A stretch of DNA of 64,000 nt, from the NCBI GenBank assembly GCA_963779485.1, contig CAVZYJ010000018.1:1-64000 (forward strand), in the 5' to 3' direction. The stretch's first letter is position 1. The number at the start of each line of letters is the position of its first letter. Below the pieces are notes generated by a model. The model saw only the letters and a program-made list of their open reading frames with translations, ran no database searches and was not told the DNA's origin. This DNA comes from CAVVJA01 sp963779485. Lineage in GTDB: Bacteria; Actinomycetota; Actinomycetes; Mycobacteriales; Jatrophihabitantaceae. This document shows positions 10,044 through 18,421 of the stretch, in pieces. Both the position numbers and the translations under genes were made by a program.

Positions 10044-10490
10044 TTACTGTACCGCGACAATCCTAATGGTGCGCATGCCGCCGGGCGTTTCCACCGTCAC
10101 CGTTTCGCCGGGGGTGCGGCCAAGCAGCGCCGCGCCAATCGGCGACTGGGTGGAAAGGGTCTTGGCTTCGCCCATGGCCCGCCCGCCAAAGTCCTTCACC
10201 AGCACATAATCGCTTGGGCCGCTCTCGCCAATTTGCAGCGTAATAACATGCCCCACCTCAATGGCATCCTGCGCCTCAGGGTGTTGCAGTGTCTTCACCT
10301 GTCCGATTTCCTGCTCCAGCCAGGTCAACTGCTGGCGAAGCTGCGCCAGTTCCGCGTTGACCCGCTCGCGATGGTCATCAAACTGCGCCACGGCCACATG
10401 CCCGGCAGTATCGCGCGACTCTTCAGCATCGTGAATCTGCCGAACCAAACGCATCCGTTGGTCTTCAAGGTGGTCCAGGTTCAATTCCAT
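10044..10490 (-). CDS. GreA/GreB-type transcription elongation factor
   Basis: A 148-residue protein: an N-terminal antiparallel coiled coil rich in Leu, Gln, Glu and Arg (about residues 1-75), then the C-terminal FKBP-like domain with VGHVITLQIGESGPSDYVLV, STQSPIGAALLGRTPGETV and a final MRTIRIVAVQ. The S-P-I-G-x-A-L-L-G motif is diagnostic of GreA/GreB C-terminal domains. Such factors bind the RNA polymerase secondary channel and release stalled complexes. The ATG at 10490 is preceded by an AAGGGGGA ribosome site, which favours it over an upstream in-frame start. The coiled coil looks divergent, so it may be a Gre paralogue and not the housekeeping factor. Confidence 0.8.
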   Translation of the reverse strand: MELNLDHLEDQRMRLVRQIHDAEESRDTAGHVAVAQFDDHRERVNAELAQLRQQLTWLEQEIGQVKTLQHPEAQDAIEVGHVITLQIGESGPSDYVLVKDFGGRAMGEAKTLSTQSPIGAALLGRTPGETVTVETPGGMRTIRIVAVQ

Positions 10491-10611
10491 GTTGTGTTCC
10501 CCCTTACAGCAGCGAACCCTCGCACGGCAGCGCGGCATACCCTGCCGTCACCGAATCAGCGCCTCCCTTGAAGCGCCCGTGCCAGGTTCTCAACGAAATA
10601 GCGGTCTCTCG

Positions 10612-10650
10612 CCTTACAGAAGAAAAGAAAGCGCCGCCCGCGGGGCGAGC
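10612..10650 (-). terminator. Possible intrinsic terminator after the RAM-domain gene
   Basis: On the minus strand a GCCCcgcGGGC stem is followed by CTTTCTTTTCTT. A second hairpin (GGCTGCTTCC / GGAAGCAACC, one mismatch) lies just upstream at 10,677-10,698. Together they could end transcription of the gene stopping at 10,707. Confidence 0.5.
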
Positions 10651-10706
10651 CAGAAACAGCAGCCCGCTCCTGTGGGTTGCTTCCCAGGAAGCAGCCCTGG
10701 GGAACG

Positions 10707-10985
10707 TTATTCGATACCAATATCCCAGGCTTGTTCGAGGTCCTCTTTGGAATAGACCTTGAAGGCCGTCATCGTATGGGTCTGCGTGATGGCAGAAAGG
10801 CCCATCATCCGTTCTGTCACCACGTCGGCCAGGTCGTCATATTCCTTCAGCCGCAGCACCGCCACCAGATCGTATTCCCCCGTCACCGAATAGACCTCAG
10901 CAATGCCCGGAATATCTAGCAGTTCCTGCGCGGTGCGATTAATTTCGCCCCGATGCACATTGATCATCACTAGAGCCGTAATCAT
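10707..10985 (-). CDS. Stand-alone RAM-domain (Lrp/AsnC ligand-binding) regulator
   Basis: About 92 residues starting MITALVMINVHRGEINRTAQ. The beta-alpha-beta pattern with VYSVTGEYDLVAVLRLKEYD and THTMTAFKVYSKEDLEQ is the RAM fold of Lrp/AsnC proteins, without the DNA-binding helix-turn-helix. Stand-alone RAM proteins form decamers that bind amino acids and may modulate full-length Lrp regulators. The ATG at 10985 has GGAAGGGCCAGGA upstream and fits family length; a longer start at 11015 would add ten non-conserved residues. It is the next gene downstream of the R2-like oxidase, 22 bases away. Confidence 0.85.
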   Translation of the reverse strand: MITALVMINVHRGEINRTAQELLDIPGIAEVYSVTGEYDLVAVLRLKEYDDLADVVTERMMGLSAITQTHTMTAFKVYSKEDLEQAWDIGIE

Positions 10986-11007
10986 GGTCGTCCTGGCCCT
11001 TCCAAAC

Positions 11008-11943
11008 TTAGGCAACAGCGGGCAAGTCGGTGGAGAGGCCCATCACGCGCAGCTTCTTGCGCAGCGAATGAAAGGCAAACTCCTGGGTTTCGTGTGGATT
11101 GCCGCCCTGCTCCAAGATCATCGGGATCATGCTGGGAATCGGCCCCAGCGCATCCCAGACCAGCGGCGCGTGGCGGCGCACGACCTCTTCCACCAGACGA
11201 CCATAGCGCGCATCTCGGCGAGCCATCTGGCGCAAGAACGCCACGCCAAAGAGGACATGGCGCGACTCGTCCCGCGCCACGGCGGTGAACCCGGCGCGGA
11301 ACCCCGGCAACACGTTCATTTCACGATAGGTATTCAGCATACCACGTTGCCCGGCCAACGCCATAGCGCCTTCGATCAAAATATGATAGACGGTGATCGC
11401 CTCAATCAGCGCGTCCAGGTTGCCAGGGTCGCGGGCCACGCGGTTGGTTGCCTCTGGCAACACCTCCAGCAGCATCTCAGCCGTTGAGGGACGAACAAAG
11501 GGTCGCGCCTCCGCCAGCACATCCTCCAGGCGTTCGCCTGGCAGCGCCACCACCTCGCGGAAGAAGCGCTCGAAGAAGACCACGTGTCGTCCTTCGTCGG
11601 CAAGCTGCGTCGTCAGAAAGATGCGCTCGGCCTCGCCGGGAATCGCCAGGCAGATAGGCGCCAGCGTATCCGTCACGCTGGCTTCGCCCACAAAGAACGC
11701 GGAAATGCCGCCCATGCGCATCGGGCGCGTTTCTGGCGTGACCAGTGCTGCCCAGTGCGCTTTGTCCACTGAAAAATCAATGTCCTGCGCGCGCCACTGC
11801 TGGCGCTCCCAGCGATAGTACAAGTCCTGCGGCGTGGGCAGGCGAGTCTCTCCCTCATCGATCAACGCCAGCACATCATCCACCGGTGTCTCGGCCAGTT
11901 GCCCCAGGGTAAAATTGCCAATCTGGTCTGAGGATGCGCTCAT
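11008..11943 (-). CDS. R2-like ferritin-fold di-metal oxidase (R2lox / RNR beta-like)
   Basis: 311 residues of the ferritin-like superfamily. Candidate metal ligands are in family order: Glu in FFVGEASVTD, Glu and His in LADEGRHVVFFERFF, Glu in YHILIEGAMALAGQ, and Glu and His in ARDESRHVLFGVAFL. Spacing and length fit the R2-like ligand-binding oxidases annotated as ribonucleotide reductase beta subunits. No alpha subunit lies nearby. Here the gene is the third of an SDR - acyl-CoA ligase - oxidase operon, with 5 bases to the ligase. This suggests oxidation of a lipid or acyl substrate more than dNTP synthesis, which is inference. The ATG at 11943 was chosen because earlier codons overlap the ligase. 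Confidence 0.75.
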   Translation of the reverse strand: MSASSDQIGNFTLGQLAETPVDDVLALIDEGETRLPTPQDLYYRWERQQWRAQDIDFSVDKAHWAALVTPETRPMRMGGISAFFVGEASVTDTLAPICLAIPGEAERIFLTTQLADEGRHVVFFERFFREVVALPGERLEDVLAEARPFVRPSTAEMLLEVLPEATNRVARDPGNLDALIEAITVYHILIEGAMALAGQRGMLNTYREMNVLPGFRAGFTAVARDESRHVLFGVAFLRQMARRDARYGRLVEEVVRRHAPLVWDALGPIPSMIPMILEQGGNPHETQEFAFHSLRKKLRVMGLSTDLPAVA

Positions 11944-11948
11944 CGTCT

Positions 11949-13493
11949 CTAGTCCTTCTGGCGCTCCGCTGCCAACCGTGCAGCTTGATCGCGCAGTTCG
12001 CGGCGCAGCACCTTGCCGGTCATATTCTTGGGTAGTTCGGCGGTGAATATCACCCGGCGCGGGCACTTGAAGACCGCAATGCCATCACGACAGTAATCGA
12101 TGATTTCCTGCTCGGTGGCCGTCTGGCCCTGTTGCAGGACGACAAACGCCAGCACCGACTCGCCCTGATATTCGTCGGGCGCCTGCACCACCGCTGCATC
12201 GGCAATCTTGGGATGGCGATACAAGAACTCTTCCACCTCGCGTGGATAGACATTGAAGCCGGATACCAGAATCATATCCTTTTTGCGGTCTTCGATGTAG
12301 TAGTAGCCATCCTCATCCACCCGCGCCATATCACCGGTATGGAACCAGCCATTGCGGAAGGCTTCGGCGTTGGCTTCAGGCTTATTGAAATAGCCCTTCA
12401 TCACATTGGGGCCGCGACAGATCAATTCGCCAATTTCCCCAACCGGCACCTCGTTATCGTTTTCGTCAACGATCTTGATCTCCATCAGCGGCAGCGCCGG
12501 GCCAATCGAGCCGGGCTTGGTTACTGGGCCAGCCGCGTTGGTTGTCGCCACCGGGGCAGTCTCGGTCAGGCCATAGCCCTCCATGATGTCGACGCCCGTC
12601 AAATGCTTGAACTTCTCCAGAACGGCAACTGGCAGCGCTGCCGCGCCAGAACTGGCGGCGCGAATGGAGGATAGATCATAGGAACTGGCCGCCGGGTTCA
12701 GCGTCCAGGCGACATACATCGGCGGCGCGGCCAGCAGAATGCTGACCTTATCTTTCTGGAACATCTCCAGCGATGCCGTCGGGTCGAAGCGCTCCATGAT
12801 GTCCAGCGTGACGCCGTGATAGATGCCCGCGTTCATGCCCACGCTCAGCGCGTAGCTGTGGAAGAGCGGCAGGCCAATCCAGACGACATCGTTCGGGTCG
12901 AACTTGATGCGCGGCAGTTCACTGGTCTGCTCGACATTGGCGATCAGGTTTTTATGCGTCAGCATCGCGCCCTTGGGGCGGCCCGTCGTGCCCGACGTAT
13001 AGAGAATGACGCCACGTCGTCCTCATCGCCCGCCGACCGGCGTCGCTTCGCCGGACTGCCCGGCAAATGCCTGCTGCCAAAGCGTTGCACCCGGCAGCGG
13101 CTCCGCGCCCAGCACAATCGCGTGTTCCAGCGAGGGCACCTGATCGCGGATGGCCTGCACATTGGGATAGAACGGCGCCAGGGTCAGAATGGCCTTCACC
13201 CCGGCATCGTTCATAATGTACTCGATCTCGCCTGCTTTATACATGACGTTCAAGGGGATGACGGTCGCCCCAATCACCTGCGCGCCATAAAACGCTTCCA
13301 CAAACTGCGGCAGGTTATGGATATAGATGGCAACGCGATCACCCTTCTTGATGCCCAGGTTCGTCAGGCCGTTCGCCACGCGATTGACCAGTTCGTTGAG
13401 CTTGCTATAGCTCATCTGCTGATCTTTGAAGAGGATCGCCGCCTTGTCGGGCGTGCGGGCTGCCGCCCGCGCCACCAGTTCGCCAAGCTGCAT
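11949..13493 (-). CDS. Long-chain acyl-CoA synthetase (AMP-forming), frame broken in the P-loop region
   Basis: The N-terminal part (13,493-13,023) reads MQLGELVARAAARTPDKAAI through PLNVMYKAGEIEYIMNDAG. The C-terminal part (from about 13,010) starts ILYTSGTTGRPKGAMLTHKN and has EGYGLTETAPVATTN, WFHTGDMARVDEDGYYYIED and ELPKNMTGKVLRRELR with the catalytic lysine. All adenylate-forming-enzyme motifs are present in about 515 residues. Two indels at 12,995-13,025 split the protein just before the ATP-binding loop; restoring them joins DEDDVAVILYTSGTTG. It activates fatty acids to acyl-CoA. The start at 13493 has a GGAGCG site 12 bases after the SDR stop, so both are in one operon. Confidence 0.85.
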
Positions 13494-13505
13494 CGCTGTA
13501 CGCTC

Positions 13506-14273
13506 CTATTCGTTGCGCGCTGGACCACCAGCTACATAGATGACCTGACCACTGACAAACCCGGCCTCTTCCGAAGCCAGGAAGCAGATGACATTGGCAA
13601 TATCGCGGGGCTGACCAACGCGCCGCACCGGAATACGCTTGCTCGCGTCTTCGATCATCTGCTCTGGCGTAATGCCCAGCCGTCGCGCGGTGTTGCGCGT
13701 CATTTCCGTATCGATAAAGCCCGGCGCGATGGCATTGGCTGTCACCCCATAGGGGCCAAGCTCAATCGCCAGCGTGCGCGTCAAGCCCTGCAAGCCCGCC
13801 TTGGCCGTTGAATAGTTCGCCTGGCCGCGATTGCCCAACGCCGAGGTCGAGGACATGCTGACAATGCGCCCATAGCGCTGCTCAACCATATACTTCTGCG
13901 CCGCCCGCGAACAGAGAAACGCGCCCTTGAGATGCACATTGATGACGGCATCCCAATCGGCATCGCTCATTTTAAATAGGAGATTGTCGCGGGTGATTCC
14001 GGCATTATTGACCAAAATATCGAGCCGCCCAAACTTGCTGGCCGCCTGATCGATGGCCTGCTGCACGCCATCGGCATTGGAAACATCGCACGACACCACC
14101 AGCGCCTCAGACCCCAGCGTCTCTATTTCGCGGGCGACCTGCGCGCAGCTCTCGGTATCGACATCCGCCAGTGTCACCCGCGCTCCCTCTTCCGCCAGGC
14201 GCAGCGCCGTCGCGGCCCCAATGCCGCGCCCCGCGCCCGTCACAAACGCGACTCGTCCATCGAGTCTGCCCAT
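13506..14273 (-). CDS. Short-chain dehydrogenase, 3-oxoacyl-ACP reductase (FabG) type
   Basis: 255 residues with the classical SDR features: cofactor loop TGAGRGIG (residues 12-19), LVNNAGITRDNLLFKM, catalytic Ser in IVSMSSTSALGNRGQ, and Tyr/Lys in NYSTAKAGLQGLTR. The tail GFVSGQVIYVAGG is typical of FabG-like enzymes. Asp in LADVDTE after the second strand suggests NAD preference, though FabG enzymes usually use NADPH. It reduces or oxidises beta-keto/beta-hydroxy acyl groups. AGAGGA lies 7 bases before the ATG. First gene of the operon with the acyl-CoA synthetase and R2-like oxidase. Confidence 0.85.
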   Translation of the reverse strand: MGRLDGRVAFVTGAGRGIGAATALRLAEEGARVTLADVDTESCAQVAREIETLGSEALVVSCDVSNADGVQQAIDQAASKFGRLDILVNNAGITRDNLLFKMSDADWDAVINVHLKGAFLCSRAAQKYMVEQRYGRIVSMSSTSALGNRGQANYSTAKAGLQGLTRTLAIELGPYGVTANAIAPGFIDTEMTRNTARRLGITPEQMIEDASKRIPVRRVGQPRDIANVICFLASEEAGFVSGQVIYVAGGPARNE

Positions 14274-14310
14274 CAGTCATCCTCTTTCTGTTAGTGGAAC
14301 AACCAGCCTG

Positions 14311-15167
14311 TCAAGGATATACAACGACATCAGGAGAAAAAGTGGGCTTCTGTCCTACAGCATAGTAGCTTGCCCGTCCCCTGTCAAGCGCAAATTTCTC
14401 TTCTTTCCTCCGATTTTCTTCCCACCAGCTTTTTGCCGCGCTCAGAAACGCCACAGCAGATGAAATGACCCGCAAGGCACCTGCAACCGCTGTCTGAATC
14501 GTATAGTAGGCATACACCTGCTCGTAGAATGCCCGAATCGCCTGGCCCAGGGCCGTTTCGGGCGCAAAGAGCGCAATCGCCTGATCTTTCGGCAGACCCC
14601 AGACCTGGACGGCGTCATCCTCTTGCAACGCGAACATCTGATAGAGAGCAGGCCAGACATCCGTGCAAACCAGGCGCACCAGGCGCTCCAGCTTGCCGCC
14701 GCCAGACTCAAGCAAATCGCGGGTGATATATCAGGTGGCGACTGAAGCTCGCCAGCGCTGTTCTGGCGGCTTCCCGCAACTGCTCCTCTGCGCCTCTGAC
14801 ACTGGCAGCGACCCGATCAGCATCTGATACGCGCCCGGCACCGGCCCGATATGATGCGCTGGCAGGCGCGGTGGCAAAGCGTAGCATTGGATGTATTGAA
14901 ACGGCGCGGGTCAATCTGGGCCAATTCCTGTTGAATCGCCAAACATACCTCCAGGGGCAACTGCCCCTGAGCCGTGAACGCCGCGTCATCCAGGTAGACG
15001 TGCAAGTCAATATCACTGCACGCAGGAATAAAGCCGCCCTTCAGCGCCGAGCCATGAATCATCAGCCCGATCAGCCAGGGCCGCACATGCCGCAGATAGA
15101 CGGTGCTGACCGCCTCGACCATTGGCCGCGCCACCGGCTGCACGCTTGAAAGATTCAGCGTCTCCAT
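14311..15167 (-). CDS. Nucleotidyltransferase-domain protein, frame-disrupted
   Basis: The N-terminal 116 residues are intact and contain LIGLMIHGSALKGGFIPACS followed by DIDLHVYLDD. That is the G-S ... D-x-D motif of the pol-beta/MNT nucleotidyltransferases, which transfer NMP groups to small molecules, tRNA or protein. Downstream the frame shifts at about 14,875 and again near 14,820, 14,770 and 14,715; the pieces join as IGPVPGAYQMLIGSLPVSEA, EEQLREAARTALASFSRHL and LESGGGKLERLVRL, a helical substrate domain. Full length would be about 270 residues. It resembles aminoglycoside adenylyltransferase-type enzymes. First gene of three same-strand neighbours is the HD protein; this one lies 9 bases after DUF4291. 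Confidence 0.65.
14359..14387 (-). promoter_or_regulatory. Near-consensus sigma-70 promoter for the SDR operon
   Basis: On the minus strand TTGACA (14,387-14,382) and TATGCT (14,364-14,359) are separated by exactly 17 bases. Transcription would start near 14,352, about 80 bases upstream of the SDR start. It overlaps the 3' end of the nucleotidyltransferase frame. Confidence 0.7.
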
Positions 15168-15176
15168 CGCATCCCT

Positions 15177-15776
15177 CTACTCTGGCAATTTCATGCCCAG
15201 GCGCTTCGCAATGGCCGCGCTTATTGGATAGACGCGCTCCCTGGGCAGCAAATCCTTGGCTTTGCTGGTCTCCCCGGCTTTGAGCAGCGCGGCGATCTTG
15301 CGCGCAATCGGCGTCTCGTTGCGAATCTCCAGCGTCCACTCATTGACGTACTGTTCGATGATATGGCGGCTCAGGCCCACCTGAATGCTGCCAGAGGGCA
15401 GGCTGGCCCCGTGAATGGTGCGCTCCGGGTCCCACTGCACATTCACCAGCGCGTGCTTTTGCTGGCGACGCCACTCCTCGGCGTCCCGATAGACGCCGCT
15501 TTCCGGGCTGGTCAGCACCGCCTGCGCCAGCGCTTCTTCCCAGCCCTGGCGCGTGATGCGAATCGCCAGGATATATTCCTGTCCCGCTTTGGTGCCCCAA
15601 TTGCTGCGCTCCATCATCCACAGAAACGACGGCTTGATCCAGGTCATGCGGTTCAGCGAAAACGGCGGCACAAAGCGCTGCTGCGCCAGGGCAGGCAGCG
15701 CAATCTCTTCACGATAGGCTTGATAGACAATGATCGAGCGGTCATCATAATCGGCCCGAATCTCACGGTCAGCCAT
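15177..15776 (-). CDS. DUF4291 family protein
   Basis: 199 residues with the DUF4291 signature: IRADYDDRSIIVYQAYREEI at the N-terminus, NRMTWIKPSFLWMMERSNWG in the middle, and VNVQWDPERTIHGA then RHIIEQYVNEWTLEIRN. The family has no established function. An AGAGGGTAG site precedes the ATG at 15776, which overlaps the 3' end of the HD-domain gene by 8 bases. It is followed 9 bases later by the nucleotidyltransferase. The coupling suggests a shared role, which is inference. Confidence 0.85.
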   Translation of the reverse strand: MADREIRADYDDRSIIVYQAYREEIALPALAQQRFVPPFSLNRMTWIKPSFLWMMERSNWGTKAGQEYILAIRITRQGWEEALAQAVLTSPESGVYRDAEEWRRQQKHALVNVQWDPERTIHGASLPSGSIQVGLSRHIIEQYVNEWTLEIRNETPIARKIAALLKAGETSKAKDLLPRERVYPISAAIAKRLGMKLPE

Positions 15777-16422
15777 CTACCCTCTGTACCTCGTGTGGCA
15801 TGCTCCGCTGGCGAGACTCATCTGGCAAAGCGGGAAGCTGATAGCCTCGCGCTTGTAAGAAGCCCTCGAACCACTCCAGGGATGCCGAGCTTTTTGAACC
15901 CGTCTGATTATCGCAGCGAAAAAACTGCACATACAGCGGCACCGCCGCGCCCAGACGCGCGACCAGCCGCCCAGCGCGCTCCTCTGCCGCCGCCCATTTG
16001 CGCTTGCGCGCCCCAAGCTGCCAGCTATTATAGGCTTCATCGTGCAGTTCGATGATGTCTAGCAGCGTCCGATCTTCTATAAAGCGCTCGGCAAAGCGGC
16101 GGGCGAGCATCGCGTGATGGTTCTCGCCGCTTTTTGGCTTTGCCGAGTCTACCCGATATTTGAAGGTATCGTGCATCAGCGCGATCAGCCGCAAGTCTGC
16201 GCGCTCCTCGGGGCTGGTCGCGTGACGGTTCACATTCGCCAGCACCTCAGCAAGATGATAGATGACCTTGCCCTCAGGATGTCCTGAGCGCGGTACGCCC
16301 CACTGCGCGCCCTGCTGCCACTCAGGGTCAGCGCAGATCAACGCTTCCAGCGCTGTCTCTGCCTGAAAAAACTCCTCTATGCCCAGCCCTCCAACCAAAC
16401 ACAATGCCCTCCTTGACTTCAT
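15769..16422 (-). CDS. HD-domain phosphohydrolase-like protein
   Basis: Up to 217 residues. IYHLAEVLANVNRH supplies a first metal His, RLIALMHDTFKYRVDS has the His-Asp pair that names the family, NHHAMLARRFAERF a further His, and DIIELHDEAYNSW a later His/Asp. HD proteins cleave phosphate esters or nucleotides in the cytoplasm. The N-terminus is uncertain: the first ATG at 16422 is close to an oppositely directed promoter, and an internal TTG or later start is possible. Leads the DUF4291 and nucleotidyltransferase genes. Confidence 0.7.
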   Translation of the reverse strand: MKSRRALCLVGGLGIEEFFQAETALEALICADPEWQQGAQWGVPRSGHPEGKVIYHLAEVLANVNRHATSPEERADLRLIALMHDTFKYRVDSAKPKSGENHHAMLARRFAERFIEDRTLLDIIELHDEAYNSWQLGARKRKWAAAEERAGRLVARLGAAVPLYVQFFRCDNQTGSKSSASLEWFEGFLQARGYQLPALPDESRQRSMPHEVQRVDG

Positions 16423-16441
16423 GGAACTAATGTTCTATACT
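16413..16441 (+). promoter_or_regulatory. Sigma-70 promoter for the VOC gene
   Basis: TTGACT (16,413-16,418), a 17-base spacer and TATACT (16,436-16,441). An AAAGGAG ribosome site follows at about 16,495, 10 bases before the ATG at 16512. The promoter overlaps the start of the divergent HD gene. Confidence 0.7.
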
Positions 16442-16511
16442 TGCAGTGGTTCCGCTGCTTCTGATTCCTTACTCAGTATAAACCAAGCAAACCTAAAAGG
16501 AGCATCTACCC

Positions 16512-16889
16512 ATGTCCAATCACCCCATTGTCCACATCGAAATCCCCGCCAAGAACCCCAAAGCTTCCAGTAAGTTCTACCAGGATACCTTCGACTGGAC
16601 CATCCAGGTGTCCCCGGACTTTGCCGATTACCCGATGTTCCAGGCCGAGGGCGGCCCGGCTGGTGGGTTCACCATGGTTGGCGACATGCACGGTGTCAGC
16701 ACCAAGACAGGCGAAGTGCTGATCTACATCAGCACCGATGACATCGACGCCTCCCTCGCCAGTGTCGAGAAGCACGGCGGCCAGAAGCTCCTGGGCAAGA
16801 CCGAAATCCCGCAAGTTGGTTGGTTTGCGCTCTTCAGCGACCCAGAGGGCAACAAGATCGGCCTCTTCACCAGCACACCCCGACCATAA
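16512..16889 (+). CDS. VOC (glyoxalase/bleomycin-resistance) superfamily protein
   Basis: 125 residues, one VOC module pair: HIEIPAKNPKASSKFYQDTF then DWTIQ at the N-terminus, GGPAGGFTMVGD in the middle, and LGKTEIPQVGWFALFSDPEG NKIGLF at the end. The N-terminal His and C-terminal Glu/Asn positions match metal-binding sites of the superfamily. It is probably a small cytoplasmic enzyme or binding protein; the ligand is unknown. It has its own promoter and ends 13 bases before the convergent cupin gene. Confidence 0.8.
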   Translation: MSNHPIVHIEIPAKNPKASSKFYQDTFDWTIQVSPDFADYPMFQAEGGPAGGFTMVGDMHGVSTKTGEVLIYISTDDIDASLASVEKHGGQKLLGKTEIPQVGWFALFSDPEGNKIGLFTSTPRP

Positions 16890-16902
16890 ACCACTCCAGC
16901 GC

Positions 16903-17214
16903 CTAGCGCTCCTCCCTGGGCGCTTCGATGCACGTCACGCCTGCCGGACCGACCACCGCGCCATGTTGCGTTCCGGCGGGCAACACCAGCCGATCACCCG
17001 GCCCCAGATCAATATGCTCTTGCTGATCTGGCAGCGTAAAGCGAATGCCGCCGCGCACGCAATACAGCACTTTGGTATAGCTGTGGCTGTGGACGGCATA
17101 TTCGTCGCCCGGCCCATTTGACCAACTATGCGGCGATAATCCATCCGTCCGCATCCTCCGGCGCAGTTCAGCCTCGCCAGGCAGCGTTCTTTCTTGCCAG
17201 CGTCCAATCTCCAT
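16903..17214 (-). CDS. Cupin-domain protein
   Basis: About 103 residues. GDEYAVHSHSYTKVLYCVRG carries the His-x-His ... Glu/Lys region of cupin motif 1, and LGPGDRLVLPAGTQHGAVVG is motif 2 with its His. Single-domain cupins bind a metal and act as small sensors or enzymes. AAGGAAGGG lies 6 bases before the ATG at 17214. Convergent with the VOC gene and divergent from the ring-cleavage-type VOC gene at 17478. Confidence 0.8.
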   Translation of the reverse strand: MEIGRWQERTLPGEAELRRRMRTDGLSPHSWSNGPGDEYAVHSHSYTKVLYCVRGGIRFTLPDQQEHIDLGPGDRLVLPAGTQHGAVVGPAGVTCIEAPREER

Positions 17215-17319
17215 CAATGACCCTTCCTTTCACGCTTGATCTCATACCAGCGCATCATACGACAATCAGGCAGAACATATATATGCTTGTTTGCCATCAA
17301 CTGGCGCTTCTGGCGACTT

Positions 17320-17348
17320 GTTGACAGAGATACTCCCATCTGCTATAA
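17320..17348 (+). promoter_or_regulatory. Perfect consensus sigma-70 promoter
   Basis: TTGACA (17,320-17,325), 17 bases, TATAAT (17,343-17,348). Both hexamers match consensus exactly. It points toward the two-module VOC gene at 17478. Confidence 0.85.
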
Positions 17349-17368
17349 TACTTCCCAAAGGGAAGTAT
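17346..17368. promoter_or_regulatory. Palindromic operator overlapping the -10 element
   Basis: AATACTTCCC - AAA - GGGAAGTATT: a perfect 10-bp inverted repeat with a 3-base centre. It begins inside the -10 hexamer and covers the likely start of transcription, a classic repressor position. The layout suits a dimeric winged-helix regulator of MarR or HxlR type, which often control ring-cleavage and quinone-response genes; the regulator is not in the window. Confidence 0.75.
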
Positions 17369-17477
17369 TAGACAATCGGCCTCTAGTACGTCGGAGATGA
17401 TGTTTCAAGCGCCTGAACGTCCTGGCGCATTCCCGCGCTGCTGTGAGCCGCGCCATGCGCAGAAAGTGAACAAAACG

Positions 17478-18341
17478 ATGTCCGACCACTCACTCCATCC
17501 CGATACCACGCTTGGACCTGCGCATTTGCTCGTCTCCAACCTGGATCGCTCCATCGCGTTTTACACCGAGGTGCTGGGCTTCACCCTCGGCAAGCAGGAA
17601 GGTGATACCGCTACCCTCACCGCTGGTGGTGATGACCCCTGGCTGCTGCTGACGGGGCTGCCCGGCGCGCGCCCCAAGCCGCTGCGCACCACCGGCCTCT
17701 ATCATGTCGCCATTCTCGTGCCCAGCCGGGCCGCGCTGGCGCGCACCATTCGCCGCCTCGCCGAGCAAGAGTATCCGCTTTCCGGCGTGGCCGATCATCT
17801 GGTCAGCGAAGCGCTCTACCTGAACGACCCTGATGAGAACGGCCTCGAAATCTATCGTGATCGCCCGCGTGACCAATGGCGCTTTGAGGATGGCAGCCTG
17901 AAAATGGCGACCGACCCGCTGGACGTGCGCAAACTGCTGACCGAGGGCCTGGCCGATAGCGCGCCCTGGACCGGCCTGGACCCGCAAACCCGCGTCGGGC
18001 ATGTGCATTTGCAGGTCGCTGATCTGCAAGCGGCAGTGGATTTCTATTCCGGCGTGCTGGGCTTCGATGTCATGGCGCAGTATGGGCGCAGCGCCGCCTT
18101 CGTTTCCGCTGGCGGCTATCATCACCATCTCGGCCTCAACACCTGGAACAGCCTGGGCGGAACGCCGCCACCGGCCAACGCGGTGGGACTGCGCAGCTTC
18201 GATGTGGTTCTCCCCAATGAAGAAGAACTGGCAAAGGTAGCCGAACGACTGCGCGCCGCAGCCATCAGCTTCGACGAGCAAGATGGCGTGCTGCTGGCGC
18301 GTGACCCATCGAGCAACACCGTGCGGCTTCGCACAGCCTGA
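17478..18341 (+). CDS. Two-module VOC dioxygenase (extradiol / CatE-like)
   Basis: 287 residues with two glyoxalase-type repeats. The first is GPAHLLVSNLDRSIAFYTEV (His at about 16) with SEALYLNDPDENGLEIYRDR; the second is VGHVHLQVADLQAAVDFYSG with DVMAQYGRSAAFVSAGGYHH. The four-module arrangement and length match catechol-2,3-dioxygenase-like proteins of the CatE/YfiE group, with candidate iron ligands His, His and Glu. Start 17478 (MSDHSLHPD) is preferred because conservation begins there; an upstream ATG at 17397 is possible. The promoter-operator just upstream suggests induction by its substrate or a related toxic aromatic. Confidence 0.8.
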   Translation: MSDHSLHPDTTLGPAHLLVSNLDRSIAFYTEVLGFTLGKQEGDTATLTAGGDDPWLLLTGLPGARPKPLRTTGLYHVAILVPSRAALARTIRRLAEQEYPLSGVADHLVSEALYLNDPDENGLEIYRDRPRDQWRFEDGSLKMATDPLDVRKLLTEGLADSAPWTGLDPQTRVGHVHLQVADLQAAVDFYSGVLGFDVMAQYGRSAAFVSAGGYHHHLGLNTWNSLGGTPPPANAVGLRSFDVVLPNEEELAKVAERLRAAAISFDEQDGVLLARDPSSNTVRLRTA

Positions 18342-18421
18342 ACTGGTTCGCCCACGAAGCCGTCCAGCTTACGAGCATACCCTGGTTCTCTCCCCCATTC
18401 TGGCTAGAGAACCAGAGGCGC

